In this document: positions 7,463-14,312 of the stretch, piece after piece
Layout: each line of letters opens with the position of its first letter
Numbering within the stretch: position 1 is the stretch's first letter
From: DATJUF01 sp035524095
GTDB lineage: Bacteria > Desulfobacterota > Binatia > Binatales > Binataceae
Length of the DNA stretch: 23,546 nucleotides
Assembly (NCBI GenBank): GCA_035524095.1
Contig: DATKPK010000118.1
Location: 1 to 23,546 of the forward strand
Direction: 5' to 3'
The notes under the pieces: model-generated
Databases searched by the model: none
The model's input: only the letters and a program-made list of their open reading frames with translations
What the model was told of the DNA's origin: nothing
Translations under genes and position numbers: made by a program

Positions 7463-9217
7463 ATGCCCGCGTCATTTCTTCACGGCGTCGAAGTAATCGA
7501 AACCACTACCGGCCCCGCGCCCATAACGGTAGTCAAATCGTCAGTGATCGGGTTGGTCGGTACGGCGCCGGTATGGAATGTCCAGACACCCGCATCGGCA
7601 CCAGCCACGAACGTGCCGACGCTGGTCGGTTCAGCGCTCGACGCAACGAACTTTGGTGCAATGGTCCAAGGCTACACAATCCCGTACGCGCTGAACGCGA
7701 TCCTCCAGCAAGGCGCGGGCCAAGTGATCGTAATAAATGTATTCGACCCCACGCTGCATGCTACTTACCTGATTCTCTCAGGGACATTCTCCGCGGCCGG
7801 AGCAATCAACCTCGGGCATATGGGGATCGGCACTCTCGCTGTGCTGCCAACGACGACTACGTCCGAGACCGGTGAAGTGCATACGTTTGGGGGTTCACCG
7901 GCGACGATCCAGTTGAATCATGCCAATGTCGTAAGCGCAACAGTAGTTGTCACGAGCGATCCATCGGGCACCACTTATGTTCAAGGAACTGACTATTCAA
8001 TCAATGCTGTAACCGGGTTGGTCAGCCGGTTGGCAGGCGGTGCTATCGGCGAGACGGAGGAGGTGCTGGTTAATTATAGCTACTATTCGGGAACGCCGTA
8101 TTTAGCCGGGCACGATTATGACATGGATCCGATCAACGGCATCGTCACGCTGATATCAGGCGGCGCTATTGCGGTAGGTGCGACGGTGGCAGTCTCATTC
8201 AGTTACGGGGATCCGGGCAAAGTCCAGGATAGCGACATCGTTGGAGCTGTAACTAACGGCAATTATTCCGGCTTGCAGGGGCTGCTAACGACGTTCGGTA
8301 CCATGGGCTTCTTTGCGAAAGTGCTGATCGCGCCGGGCTATTCGCAGAATGCGGACGTCGCCGATGCGATGCTGGCATTGGCGGGACAGATTCGCGGTAT
8401 GGCATTGATCGACTCGCCACCGAGTACAACTCCGGCGAATGCGATAGCGAATCGAGGGGCAGCTGGTAATGCGTTTGACACGAGCTCAACGCGAGCGATC
8501 CTCTGCTATCCGCAAGAGATGTTCTACGACACCGGATTGGTACCTACCGGCGTGACATTGAATGGGACCACGCCGGTTCAAGAGGTGGCGAATCAGAATG
8601 CGGTGGGACCATATTCGCAATGGGTCGCAGGCGCGATAGCGTACCAGGATTTGCAGAATGGCTATTGGTGGTCGCCCTCGAATACGGAGGTCAGCGGGAT
8701 ACTGGGTCCGGACGTGACACTCTATGCTTCACTGCTGGATGCGTCGTCGGACTCAAACAATCTGAACGCCAACGGAATTATGACCGTGTTCAATGCGTTC
8801 GGCACCGGCCTCAGAGTATGGGGCAACCGCTCTGCCGGCTTTCCGACCATCACCACCCCCGACAACTTTATAAGCATTCGGCGGACGATGGATGTGATCG
8901 AAGAATCGGTAGAGTTGGCGATGCTTCAGTTCATGGATCAACCGATTACGAATGGTCTGATCACAGCAATTCTCGCGACCGTCAACGCATTTCTGCGCAG
9001 CCTTATTCAGCGCGGGGCGCTGGTCGCGGGCACGGCATCGTTCAATCCAGCGGAGAATCCTCCAAGCCAGATCGCTGCGGGTCAACTGGTATTCGATATC
9101 GATGTGATGCCGCCGCCACCGGCCGAGCGGCTGACTTTCAATGTCTATATCGATTCGACGCTGCTGAGCCAGCTAGGCAACACGAGCGCGGTCACGGGCA
9201 CCGCAGCCAACGCCTGA
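7463..9217 (+). CDS. Contractile tail sheath protein (Mu gpL / P2 FI-type)
   Basis: Forms the sheath that contracts to drive the tube into the host. Start ATG with AGAGGTGA at 7449-7456. N-terminus MPASFLHGVEVIETTTGP and SSVIGLVGTAP are the classic sheath opening; VIVINVF closes the first domain. The rest of the core follows from DIVGAVTNGNYSGLQGLLTTFG, FFAKVLIAPGYS, through NGYWWSPSN, GLRVWGNRS and FISIRRTMDVIEESV, ending in the FDIDVMPPPPAERLTFNVYID strand that links neighbouring subunits. At 584 residues it is larger than P2 FI (396) or Mu L (495). The extra length is a surface-exposed insert at residues ~125-250 with one full (147-207) and one partial (210-249) copy of the repeat domain found in two other virion proteins here. 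Confidence 0.94.
   Translation: MPASFLHGVEVIETTTGPAPITVVKSSVIGLVGTAPVWNVQTPASAPATNVPTLVGSALDATNFGAMVQGYTIPYALNAILQQGAGQVIVINVFDPTLHATYLILSGTFSAAGAINLGHMGIGTLAVLPTTTTSETGEVHTFGGSPATIQLNHANVVSATVVVTSDPSGTTYVQGTDYSINAVTGLVSRLAGGAIGETEEVLVNYSYYSGTPYLAGHDYDMDPINGIVTLISGGAIAVGATVAVSFSYGDPGKVQDSDIVGAVTNGNYSGLQGLLTTFGTMGFFAKVLIAPGYSQNADVADAMLALAGQIRGMALIDSPPSTTPANAIANRGAAGNAFDTSSTRAILCYPQEMFYDTGLVPTGVTLNGTTPVQEVANQNAVGPYSQWVAGAIAYQDLQNGYWWSPSNTEVSGILGPDVTLYASLLDASSDSNNLNANGIMTVFNAFGTGLRVWGNRSAGFPTITTPDNFISIRRTMDVIEESVELAMLQFMDQPITNGLITAILATVNAFLRSLIQRGALVAGTASFNPAENPPSQIAAGQLVFDIDVMPPPPAERLTFNVYIDSTLLSQLGNTSAVTGTAANA
7901..8083 (+). repeat. Shared beta-rich domain, copy C (sheath insert)
   Basis: Residues about 147-207 of the sheath. 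Pattern: TYVQGTDYSINAVTGLVSRLAGGAI, then EEVLVNYSYY. Confidence 0.7.
8090..8209 (+). repeat. Shared beta-rich domain, copy D (partial, sheath insert)
   Basis: Residues about 210-249 of the sheath: YLAGHDYDMDPINGIVTL, then GGAIAVGATVAVSFSYG. Only the second half of the domain is present, directly after copy C, so the pair looks like a tandem duplication in which the second copy lacks its first strands. A similar strand pair may be native to some sheath proteins. Confidence 0.6.
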
Positions 9218-9275
9218 GGCAGCGCTAAGGCAACAATCGGCGGAAGCCGTGGGCTAAGCGGAAGGTGTGTCAACT

Positions 9276-9794
9276 ATGAATATAGCAGTTAATCGAATCA
9301 CAAACGCCAATATCTATATCGACGGAGTAGGGTTGCTCGGACGCGCGGAAGAGATCGAAGTTGCGCAGCCCAGGCAACGGATGGTGGATCACAAGGCGCT
9401 CGGCATGGCTGGAACGGCAGAATTCTGGGCGGGCGTCGATAAGCTCGAAGCGAAGATCAAGTGGGCTTCGTTGTATCAAGAGGCGTTGTCGGTGGTGGCC
9501 AGTCCTTTTAATTCGCACTCGTTTCAAGTGATGGGAGACATTGAGCAATACACGAGCCAGGGGCTCACTGCCGAGCTGCCCCTAGTCTATCTCATGACCG
9601 GTGTCTTCAAAGAGGCGGGTAACTTCACATTCCGGCAGCACGAGAACGTAGATACTACTTCGGTGATTAGCGTTTATCATTCGGAACTTTATATTTCGGG
9701 GACGCAGATCCATCTGTATGACGTGTTAGCGAATATCTACGTAGTGAACGGTGTGGATCAACTCTCGGAATTCCGCTCTAACCTGGGCGGCTGA
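9276..9794 (+). CDS. Tail tube protein (P2 FII-type)
   Basis: Builds the inner tube inside the sheath. The start is set at ATG 9276 because GGAAGG lies at 9260-9265, 10 nt upstream; a GTG at 9267 in frame would touch that site. The protein (172 residues) equals P2 FII (172) in length. Family features: NRITNANIYIDGVGLLGRAEEIEV at the N-terminus, a basic region around HKALGMAGTAEFWAGVDKLEAKIKW, SFQVMGDIEQYTSQG, and the C-terminal segment SVYHSELYISGTQIHLYDVLANIYVVNGVDQL. Follows the sheath directly, as FII follows FI in P2. Stop at 9792-9794, shortly before the chaperone start. Confidence 0.92.
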   Translation: MNIAVNRITNANIYIDGVGLLGRAEEIEVAQPRQRMVDHKALGMAGTAEFWAGVDKLEAKIKWASLYQEALSVVASPFNSHSFQVMGDIEQYTSQGLTAELPLVYLMTGVFKEAGNFTFRQHENVDTTSVISVYHSELYISGTQIHLYDVLANIYVVNGVDQLSEFRSNLGG

Positions 9795-9831
9795 AACTAA
9801 CTATCAGAACGACAAGACTGTGGTTGCAACC

Positions 9832-10098
9832 ATGGAAGATTCGATAAGAGAGATTAAATTGCCTTCCGGCCGCACGGCGATTGTCCGCAAAGGTTTTGGC
9901 AGAGATCTGATGCGTGCTCACAGGGCGGTTGGGCATAACCCTGAGCCGACGGCGATCACCTTCGCGCTGATCGCCGAACTGGCCCAGGTCGATGGAAAGA
10001 CGATCGTTTACGAAGATGTGCTGGCTATGGAACTCGGCGACGTGCTGAGTCTTGAAGCTGAGATCGTGGAGGGAATCGAGCACACCGGAAATTTTTAA
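9832..10098 (+). CDS. Tail-assembly chaperone, short form (P2 E-type)
   Basis: An 88-residue acidic protein that in related phages coats the tape measure during tail assembly. ATG at 9832 is preferred; an in-frame GTG at 9820 is possible and the ribosome site is weak in both cases. The sequence IKLPSGRTAIVRKGFGRDLMRAHRAVG, ITFALIAELAQVDGKTIVYEDVLAMELGDVLSLEAEI fits the tail-assembly chaperone family (gpE/gp41-type). It lies between the tube and the tape-measure position, the fixed place for this gene. The TAA stop at 10096-10098 comes immediately after the slippery heptamer at 10089-10095, so a share of ribosomes should shift by -1 and continue to 10265. Confidence 0.85.
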   Translation: MEDSIREIKLPSGRTAIVRKGFGRDLMRAHRAVGHNPEPTAITFALIAELAQVDGKTIVYEDVLAMELGDVLSLEAEIVEGIEHTGNF

Positions 10099-10265
10099 TT
10101 GGGCCGCTTGCGACTCGCCATAGCGGGGAGATCATATCAGCGTCCACCATGCTGTCGTTAGTTGAATTCGGGGTGTCCTTAAGTGAAGTCGCAGCGATGA
10201 GTCTCAACGAGGTAGCGTTCTGGGTGGCTGAACTGGAGGCCTACTGCGAACGCAACTTAGATTAG
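9832..10265 (+). CDS. Tail-assembly chaperone, long -1 frameshift product (E+E'-type)
   Basis: Predicted fusion of the first 88 residues with 56 residues read in the -1 frame from 10095 to the stop at 10263-10265, 144 residues in all. The -1 frame has no stop anywhere between the slip site and 10263. The added part carries LVEFGVSLSEVAAMSLNEVAFWVAELEAYCER, matching the E' pattern of a short helix, then MxxxE and an aromatic near the end. Shift evidence: heptamer AAATTTT in the correct X-XXY-YYZ phase (10089-10095), a downstream hairpin 8 nt later, and a GGAGGG 15 nt upstream that could act as an internal Shine-Dalgarno stimulator. This frameshift is conserved across many long-tailed phages (lambda G/GT, P2 E/E+E'). 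Confidence 0.85.
10089..10095 (+). promoter_or_regulatory. -1 frameshift slippery heptamer AAATTTT
   Basis: In the chaperone frame it reads A-AAT-TTT and is followed at once by TAA. After slipping, tRNAs would pair with AAA and TTT. GGAGGG at 10068-10073 upstream may stimulate the shift as in dnaX. Confidence 0.85.
10104..10126 (+). promoter_or_regulatory. Stimulatory hairpin for -1 frameshift
   Basis: CCGCT (10104-10108) pairs with AGCGG (10122-10126); inside, T10109 pairs with A10120 and GCG (10110-10112) with CGC (10116-10118), leaving an ACT loop and two single-base bulges (C10119, T10121). The spacer from the heptamer is 8 nt, the usual distance for -1 stimulators. The fold was paired by hand. 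Confidence 0.65.
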
Positions 10266-10306
10266 CTGGATCCGACCAAAAAAGGGGAGTCCGAGAGCGG
10301 CCGAAT

Positions 10307-10594
10307 ATGAGTGATAGACGACTGTATGCAGGCAACTTGAATTTCGATTTGGATGACGATTCGCTGCGAGAACTGTTTGCGCGGTTTGGAGGCGTGGAGC
10401 GGGCAGAAGTCATGAAAGACCGATGGACGGGTCTGTCTCGCGGGTTCGCGTTCGTGGACATGATGACTGCGGAAGATGCCGAAGCAGCGATCAACGAGCT
10501 CGACGGAGCCGAAGTGATGGGCCGCGTGCTCAAGGTCGCGTTAGCGAAGCCACGAGAGAGCAGCGGAGCCGGCGTAGAGCGCTATCGAAGTTGA
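10307..10594 (+). CDS. RNA-recognition-motif (RRM) protein inside the tail operon
   Basis: A 95-residue single-domain RNA-binding protein. It shows the full RRM plan: RNP2 LYAGNL (residues 6-11), the helix DDDSLRELFARFG, the strand VERAEVMKDRWTG, RNP1 RGFAFVDM (residues 45-52), helix AEDAEAAINELDG, then GRVLKVALAKPRE. All three aromatic residues that usually stack on RNA bases (Y7, F47, F49) are present, so it should bind RNA. The form is that of the small bacterial RRM proteins (cyanobacterial Rbp-like), not of any phage tail protein. It lies 41 bp after the chaperone and 29 bp before the next start. Ribosome site: AGGGGAG at 10283-10289 is rather far; GAGAGCGG at 10293-10300 is nearer. Probably an acquired cargo gene; its target is unknown. 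Confidence 0.9.
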   Translation: MSDRRLYAGNLNFDLDDDSLRELFARFGGVERAEVMKDRWTGLSRGFAFVDMMTAEDAEAAINELDGAEVMGRVLKVALAKPRESSGAGVERYRS

Positions 10595-10623
10595 AGAAGA
10601 ATGAGCGGCTGAGGAGCGGTACG

Positions 10624-11700
10624 GTGGCAGAGTCACACGAACAAGGGCGGTTAGGCGAACTCATGGAGCGCCGTCTACGAAAACTAGCAGCCCTGGCGAG
10701 TACGACGACTCGCCTGGGAAGTCGAGCAACAGCCGCGGAGTCGCGTCGGCATTCAAGCGCACTTTTGGAAGAGTCTCTGTTGCAATCACTAGGGAAACGC
10801 CGCTCAATTCACGACCGTAAAGTCGTTGGAGATCTAGTTCGGCCAACGCGCAGGAATCGGGAAATCGCTCAAGAATTAAAGCCCGAGTCTTTGCAAGCTG
10901 GAACAGGTACAACGGTTGCATCCGTAAAAAGCTCAAAAGATGGTTTCCATGTGCGTTCCGGTGAGACAGCGAGGGCTGAACGAAGCGCCGATAGCACTAA
11001 AATTCAGATGCGCAAATCTTCGGCTGTCAGGCATCTGTCTGCGACCAACCAATTCGAACGCCAGGTGAAAGCGGTACGCATCGTCACAGGGGGGATCGCC
11101 AGACGGATCGAAGCAGGGAAGCAAGAAAAGACCGCGGCGACGCTATTGAACGAGCGATCAAAGCCGCGAAGGCTAAACTCACAGAGCTCAAATCGATTTA
11201 AAATGGATGGACGGCAGCGGGCATCCATGCTTACCGCTTCTAAAGGGGACGCTTCGATTGGCGGAGCGGACGGAATAGCAAGCGAGTATAAGGCGCGCGA
11301 CGGCCTAGGACAAAGACTAAGGTTACGAGAAACGGAGGCACCTCGGCTGATGACGGCAACAAAATCAAGAAGCGATAGCGACGCCGCCAAAGGCCGTATG
11401 AAAACAATGCGTCGTGGCGTGGAGAGTGAACGCGATGAGGCCAACCATCGGAGCACGGGAGTCAAGAACTCTCCGCTCGTCAAAGAATCCTTGCGGTCTG
11501 GCCTGCGAGCAACGCGAATGTCAGATCGTTACCGCGCAGCACTAACGGTAAACTTCAATCCGTCAGTGTTACTGCAGGCGGAGCCGGATGTAGCGGCCAA
11601 AAAGAACATTGTCGAAGCGCTTAGCCGTCACAGTTACGAACTAGTTCAACTAATCGAACAAGAGATGGCCAAGCAGCGGCGAGTGCAATTCTCGAACTAA
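10624..11700 (+). CDS. Short, arginine/serine-rich protein in the tape-measure position
   Basis: A protein of 358 residues. GTG at 10624 is chosen because GAGGAG lies at 10611-10616, 7 nt away. A TTG at 10591 that overlaps the RRM stop is an alternative. The frame stays open further left inside the RRM gene, but that part has no good start. Composition is strongly basic (many Arg, Lys, Ser, few hydrophobic runs), with charged helical stretches such as LGELMERRLRKLAAL, and no membrane segment. The C-terminus (LTVNFNPSVLLQAE, then a helix ending EQEMAKQRRVQFSN) resembles the conserved end of many tape measure proteins. The neighbours (chaperone upstream, U/X/D downstream) also place it as the tape measure. 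Typical tape measures are 600 residues or longer and carry hydrophobic stretches; this one is half as long and lacks them. Confidence 0.6.
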   Translation: MAESHEQGRLGELMERRLRKLAALASTTTRLGSRATAAESRRHSSALLEESLLQSLGKRRSIHDRKVVGDLVRPTRRNREIAQELKPESLQAGTGTTVASVKSSKDGFHVRSGETARAERSADSTKIQMRKSSAVRHLSATNQFERQVKAVRIVTGGIARRIEAGKQEKTAATLLNERSKPRRLNSQSSNRFKMDGRQRASMLTASKGDASIGGADGIASEYKARDGLGQRLRLRETEAPRLMTATKSRSDSDAAKGRMKTMRRGVESERDEANHRSTGVKNSPLVKESLRSGLRATRMSDRYRAALTVNFNPSVLLQAEPDVAAKKNIVEALSRHSYELVQLIEQEMAKQRRVQFSN

Positions 11701-11752
11701 GCGGCGGGCAAAGGTCCGGCAGTCCAACGCAAGCGATTAAGCGGGAAGAGTT

Positions 11753-12406
11753 ATGTTTGGTACTCTAGGTGAAATAGCCTTCGAGGTTCTCACTTCGCCG
11801 GTTGCCTTCGAGGCATCGTTTCGATGGACCTATGCGGAGCAAGACGTCGTAGAGGCGCGCCCGCGTTTGCAATGGCTGTCCGAAGGCTTGCGAACGATCT
11901 CATTTGATCTGCGCTTCCACGCGTCTTTTACAAACCCCGAGGCTCAACTTGAGAATTTGCTGACGATGGCGCGCGGCCATGGCGCTCAAGCTCTCGTTTT
12001 GGGGAACGGGGAACACCTGGGCTATTTCGTAATCGTGGCTTTGAGAGTGGCTTCGACGCAGATGACCGCAGTTGGAGACGTTATCGCGATGACCATTCAT
12101 TTGGAGTTGAAGGAGTGGTCGCTCTCGTCAGAACTGGATCCGACAATTCCACCGCAACCTGACTTTACTCCAATTGCGGCCGTGCCAGCGCCGGAGGGTG
12201 AGGAAACCGGCGCCGTTACTTATTCCGGCGCACTCGGCGTGGCGGCAACAGTCACGCCAGCCACTAGCAATTACGTCCCAACTGTGACGGGAACACCGGG
12301 TGTGACGCCACTTCTAACGAATCCCACCGCAAACGGAGCGACAGGAGGGCTCTCGCCCGACGATGTTCCCACGAATACGATAGTCAGGAGCGCAGCGGGC
12401 AACTAA
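11753..12406 (+). CDS. U: Tail completion/baseplate protein U (P2 gpU-type)
   Basis: A 217-residue protein with start ATG after GGGAAGAG at 11743-11750. The first ~132 residues fit gpU: GEIAFEVLTSPVAFEASFRWTYAEQ, ARPRLQWLSEGLRTISFDLRFHASF (the doubled-strand signature), LLTMARGHGAQALVLGNGEHLGYFVIVALR, and a closing LELKEW. P2 gpU is 159 residues; the extra C-terminal ~80 residues are rich in Pro, Thr, Ala and Gly and look like an unstructured tail. In P2 gpU acts at tail completion. Its stop lies 3 nt before the X gene, so the two are likely translated together. Confidence 0.88.
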   Translation: MFGTLGEIAFEVLTSPVAFEASFRWTYAEQDVVEARPRLQWLSEGLRTISFDLRFHASFTNPEAQLENLLTMARGHGAQALVLGNGEHLGYFVIVALRVASTQMTAVGDVIAMTIHLELKEWSLSSELDPTIPPQPDFTPIAAVPAPEGEETGAVTYSGALGVAATVTPATSNYVPTVTGTPGVTPLLTNPTANGATGGLSPDDVPTNTIVRSAAGN

Positions 12407-12409
12407 CTG

Positions 12410-12634
12410 ATGGCCAGTTCACAATATATTCTTCACGTGACGGCAGCAGGCGAGCGCTGGGATCTGCTCGCCTGGCAATATTATGGTGACGCGACACTGT
12501 ATTCGCCAATAATCATGGCGAACCCTTCAGTGCCAATCGAGCCAGTGTTTGAAGCGGGATGGCAGATTGCGGTGCCCATATTGTTCGTCCAGCAATCTCA
12601 GACTGCAAACCTGCCTCCCTGGAGCCAAAGTTAA
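12410..12634 (+). CDS. X: Tail protein X (P2 gpX-type, LysM-like)
   Basis: A 74-residue protein, near P2 gpX (67). It keeps the family frame: HVTAAGERWDLLAWQYYGDATLYSPIIMANPSV, then EAGWQIAVP. This is the LysM-like fold in which a W(D)xxAxxxYG core is followed by IxxxNP and a hydrophobic IxVP strand. It starts 3 nt behind the U stop and precedes D, the same order as in P2. In contractile phages such LysM-like proteins join the hub at the tube end; here that role is inferred from the family. Confidence 0.9.
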   Translation: MASSQYILHVTAAGERWDLLAWQYYGDATLYSPIIMANPSVPIEPVFEAGWQIAVPILFVQQSQTANLPPWSQS

Positions 12635-12708
12635 ACAGATGAAATCTAGTGGGCGCAGAGACAACGCACTATCGCGGAGCCCAAGCCTTAGCGAGAGGGT
12701 AGCTTAAG

Positions 12709-13719
12709 TTGGGCGCCGGAACGGCTTATCCTGTACGGGCACCCGGATGGGTGTTGACCTATCAATCGGTGGACATCACGTCCGACATCTCGAGCATGGT
12801 GTTGAATATCACCTACACTGACCGGCTCGGCGCTGCGTCGGGCGATCTGGAAGTCATACTAGAGGATAGTCAGAAGCTCTGGCAGGGACCGTGGTATCCG
12901 CAAGAAGGTGATGTCATCACTTTGACAATAGGATACCGTGGAGAAGCACAACTGCCCTGTGGCAGTTTTCAGATCGACGAGTTGGCCTTGACAGGGCCGC
13001 CAGACACTTTTCACATCCGAAGCCTCGCTACCTATATAACACCAGCGATGAGGACCAAGAACAGCTGCGGGTATGAGGGACAAACACTTACCCAAATCGC
13101 GGGCGTGATCGCTGGTAAGTACTCGCTCAACCTGGTCAGCGTGGCTGACGATCTGAACCCAGTGTTCGAGCGAATCACGCAGAATCAAGAGACAGACCTG
13201 GGCTTCCTTCGGCGGATCGCGACAGAGCATGACTATGACTTCACTATTCGTGGAGGCACCATGGTGTTTTATGCTCGTAGTGCACTAGAGGCATCACCTC
13301 CAGTCGCGACGATGGCTCGCGGCGACGTAATGCGGTTTGCTTTCGTAGATAGATCCTACCGTATATACGAGACCGCGCAGATTGCTTATCAGCAACCCTT
13401 CGCAAAGGCCTTGATCAGTCAGGTCGCAGATAACGTAGCTCCAGTCCCGACGACCGATAGTGAAAAGCGCGTGATCAGGTGTGAGAACGGGCAACAAGCG
13501 CAGCTCAAGGCGAGCGGCGTATTGCATGCGAACAATATGGTTCAACAGACGGTGGGCTTAACGTGCAGCGGCGCTCCGACCCTCGTTGCCGGTAACGTGG
13601 TCACGATAACGGGCTTTGGTGTGAATGACGGTAATTACTTGATTGAGCAGGCAAGACATCGGCTGACCCGTGCGACTGGATATACGACTGAAATCGAAGC
13701 GCGGAATCTAACAGACTGA
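12709..13719 (+). CDS. D: Baseplate hub protein D (P2 gpD-type)
   Basis: 336 residues; forms the hub that links the tube end to the spike. The start is TTG at 12709 (GAGAGGG at 12692-12698), since no ATG or GTG fits better before the conserved beginning (APGWVLTYQSVDITSDISSMVLNITYTDR). Family blocks are clear: GDLEVILED, WYPQEGDVITLTIGYRG, FQIDELALTGPPDTFHIRSLATY, MRTKNSCGYEGQTLTQIAGVIAGKYSL, then LGFLRRIATEHDYDFTIRGGTMVFY. These are the tube-like and OB domains of gpD / gp27-type hub proteins. P2 gpD is 387 residues. The 74-bp gap before it has no gene. Confidence 0.9.
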   Translation: MGAGTAYPVRAPGWVLTYQSVDITSDISSMVLNITYTDRLGAASGDLEVILEDSQKLWQGPWYPQEGDVITLTIGYRGEAQLPCGSFQIDELALTGPPDTFHIRSLATYITPAMRTKNSCGYEGQTLTQIAGVIAGKYSLNLVSVADDLNPVFERITQNQETDLGFLRRIATEHDYDFTIRGGTMVFYARSALEASPPVATMARGDVMRFAFVDRSYRIYETAQIAYQQPFAKALISQVADNVAPVPTTDSEKRVIRCENGQQAQLKASGVLHANNMVQQTVGLTCSGAPTLVAGNVVTITGFGVNDGNYLIEQARHRLTRATGYTTEIEARNLTD

Positions 13720-13733
13720 ATACCGCGGAATAA

Positions 13734-14300
13734 ATGCCAGCGGGCGCGGCGGAGAGCAGAGCAACGCAAATGTTTAGAGTGGGTCTCGTAAAGACTCAGG
13801 ACGTGACTAATGGCAGAGTGCGGGTGGCATTTCCTGACCGCGACGAAATGACCTCGTGGTGGCTTCCCGTAGTAGTGCCTAAAACGCAGACGGATAAAGC
13901 ATACTGGATACCGGATGTGGGAGAGCAGGTCGTATGCATGATGGACGAGCGAGACGAAGACGGAGCGGTGCTGGGGGCAATTTATTCAGAAGTAGACACG
14001 ACGCCGGTGCAGAGCGCGGACAAGGTTCATTGGAGTTTCAAGGATGGCAGCTCGCTCGAATATGATCGCGCGGCCCATTCACTGAACTGCTCGTTACCTA
14101 ACGCGACGGTGACGGTTGCAGCCAGCGGAGCAACGATCGCCATCGATGCGAGTGGAAACGTGATAATCACGAGCGGTGGAGAGATTCTGCTCGGCGGTCA
14201 GTCAGCGACAAGGGGAGTCGCACGACTGGGTGACAGCGTCGTATGCCCAGCAGGTACGGGGACAATCACGTCAGCGAGCGCAATCGTAAAGGCGGAGTAG
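13734..14300 (+). CDS. V: Baseplate spike protein V (P2 gpV / Mu gp45-type)
   Basis: 188 residues; the membrane-piercing spike. The N-terminal OB domain is plain: RVGLVKTQDVTNGRVRVAFPDRDEMTSWWLPVV, DVGEQVVCMMDERDEDGAVLGAIY. After it come the repeats of a triple-stranded beta-helix (DGSSLEYDRAAHSL, ATVTVAASGATIAIDASGNVIITSGGEILLGG). The end, RGVARLGDSVVCPAGTGTITSASAIV, has the look of a reduced PAAR-like cap (ARxGDxV and GxIxxxS). The His-x-His iron site at the tip of P2 gpV is not seen. Starts 14 nt after the D stop, with GCGGAA before it. Confidence 0.88.
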   Translation: MPAGAAESRATQMFRVGLVKTQDVTNGRVRVAFPDRDEMTSWWLPVVVPKTQTDKAYWIPDVGEQVVCMMDERDEDGAVLGAIYSEVDTTPVQSADKVHWSFKDGSSLEYDRAAHSLNCSLPNATVTVAASGATIAIDASGNVIITSGGEILLGGQSATRGVARLGDSVVCPAGTGTITSASAIVKAE

Positions 14301-14312
14301 ACTCAAGATCCC

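Noticed and set aside
8620..9228. 202-residue frame inside the sheath gene
   Set aside because: Lies entirely under the conserved sheath C-terminal half; its sequence is the usual shadow composition.
10149..10265. Stand-alone 38-residue gene starting at ATG 10149
   Set aside because: No ribosome site is visible and the frame is open back to the slippery site, so it is the tail of the frameshift product.
10423..10623. Upstream extension of the arginine-rich gene inside the RRM gene
   Set aside because: It overlaps the well-supported RRM in another frame, gives low-quality basic sequence, and GTG 10624 has a strong GAGGAG site.
11004..11483. 159-residue antisense frame over the arginine-rich gene
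   Set aside because: Sense frame has a ribosome site and tape-measure-like end; the antisense frame is a shadow of Arg/Ser codons.
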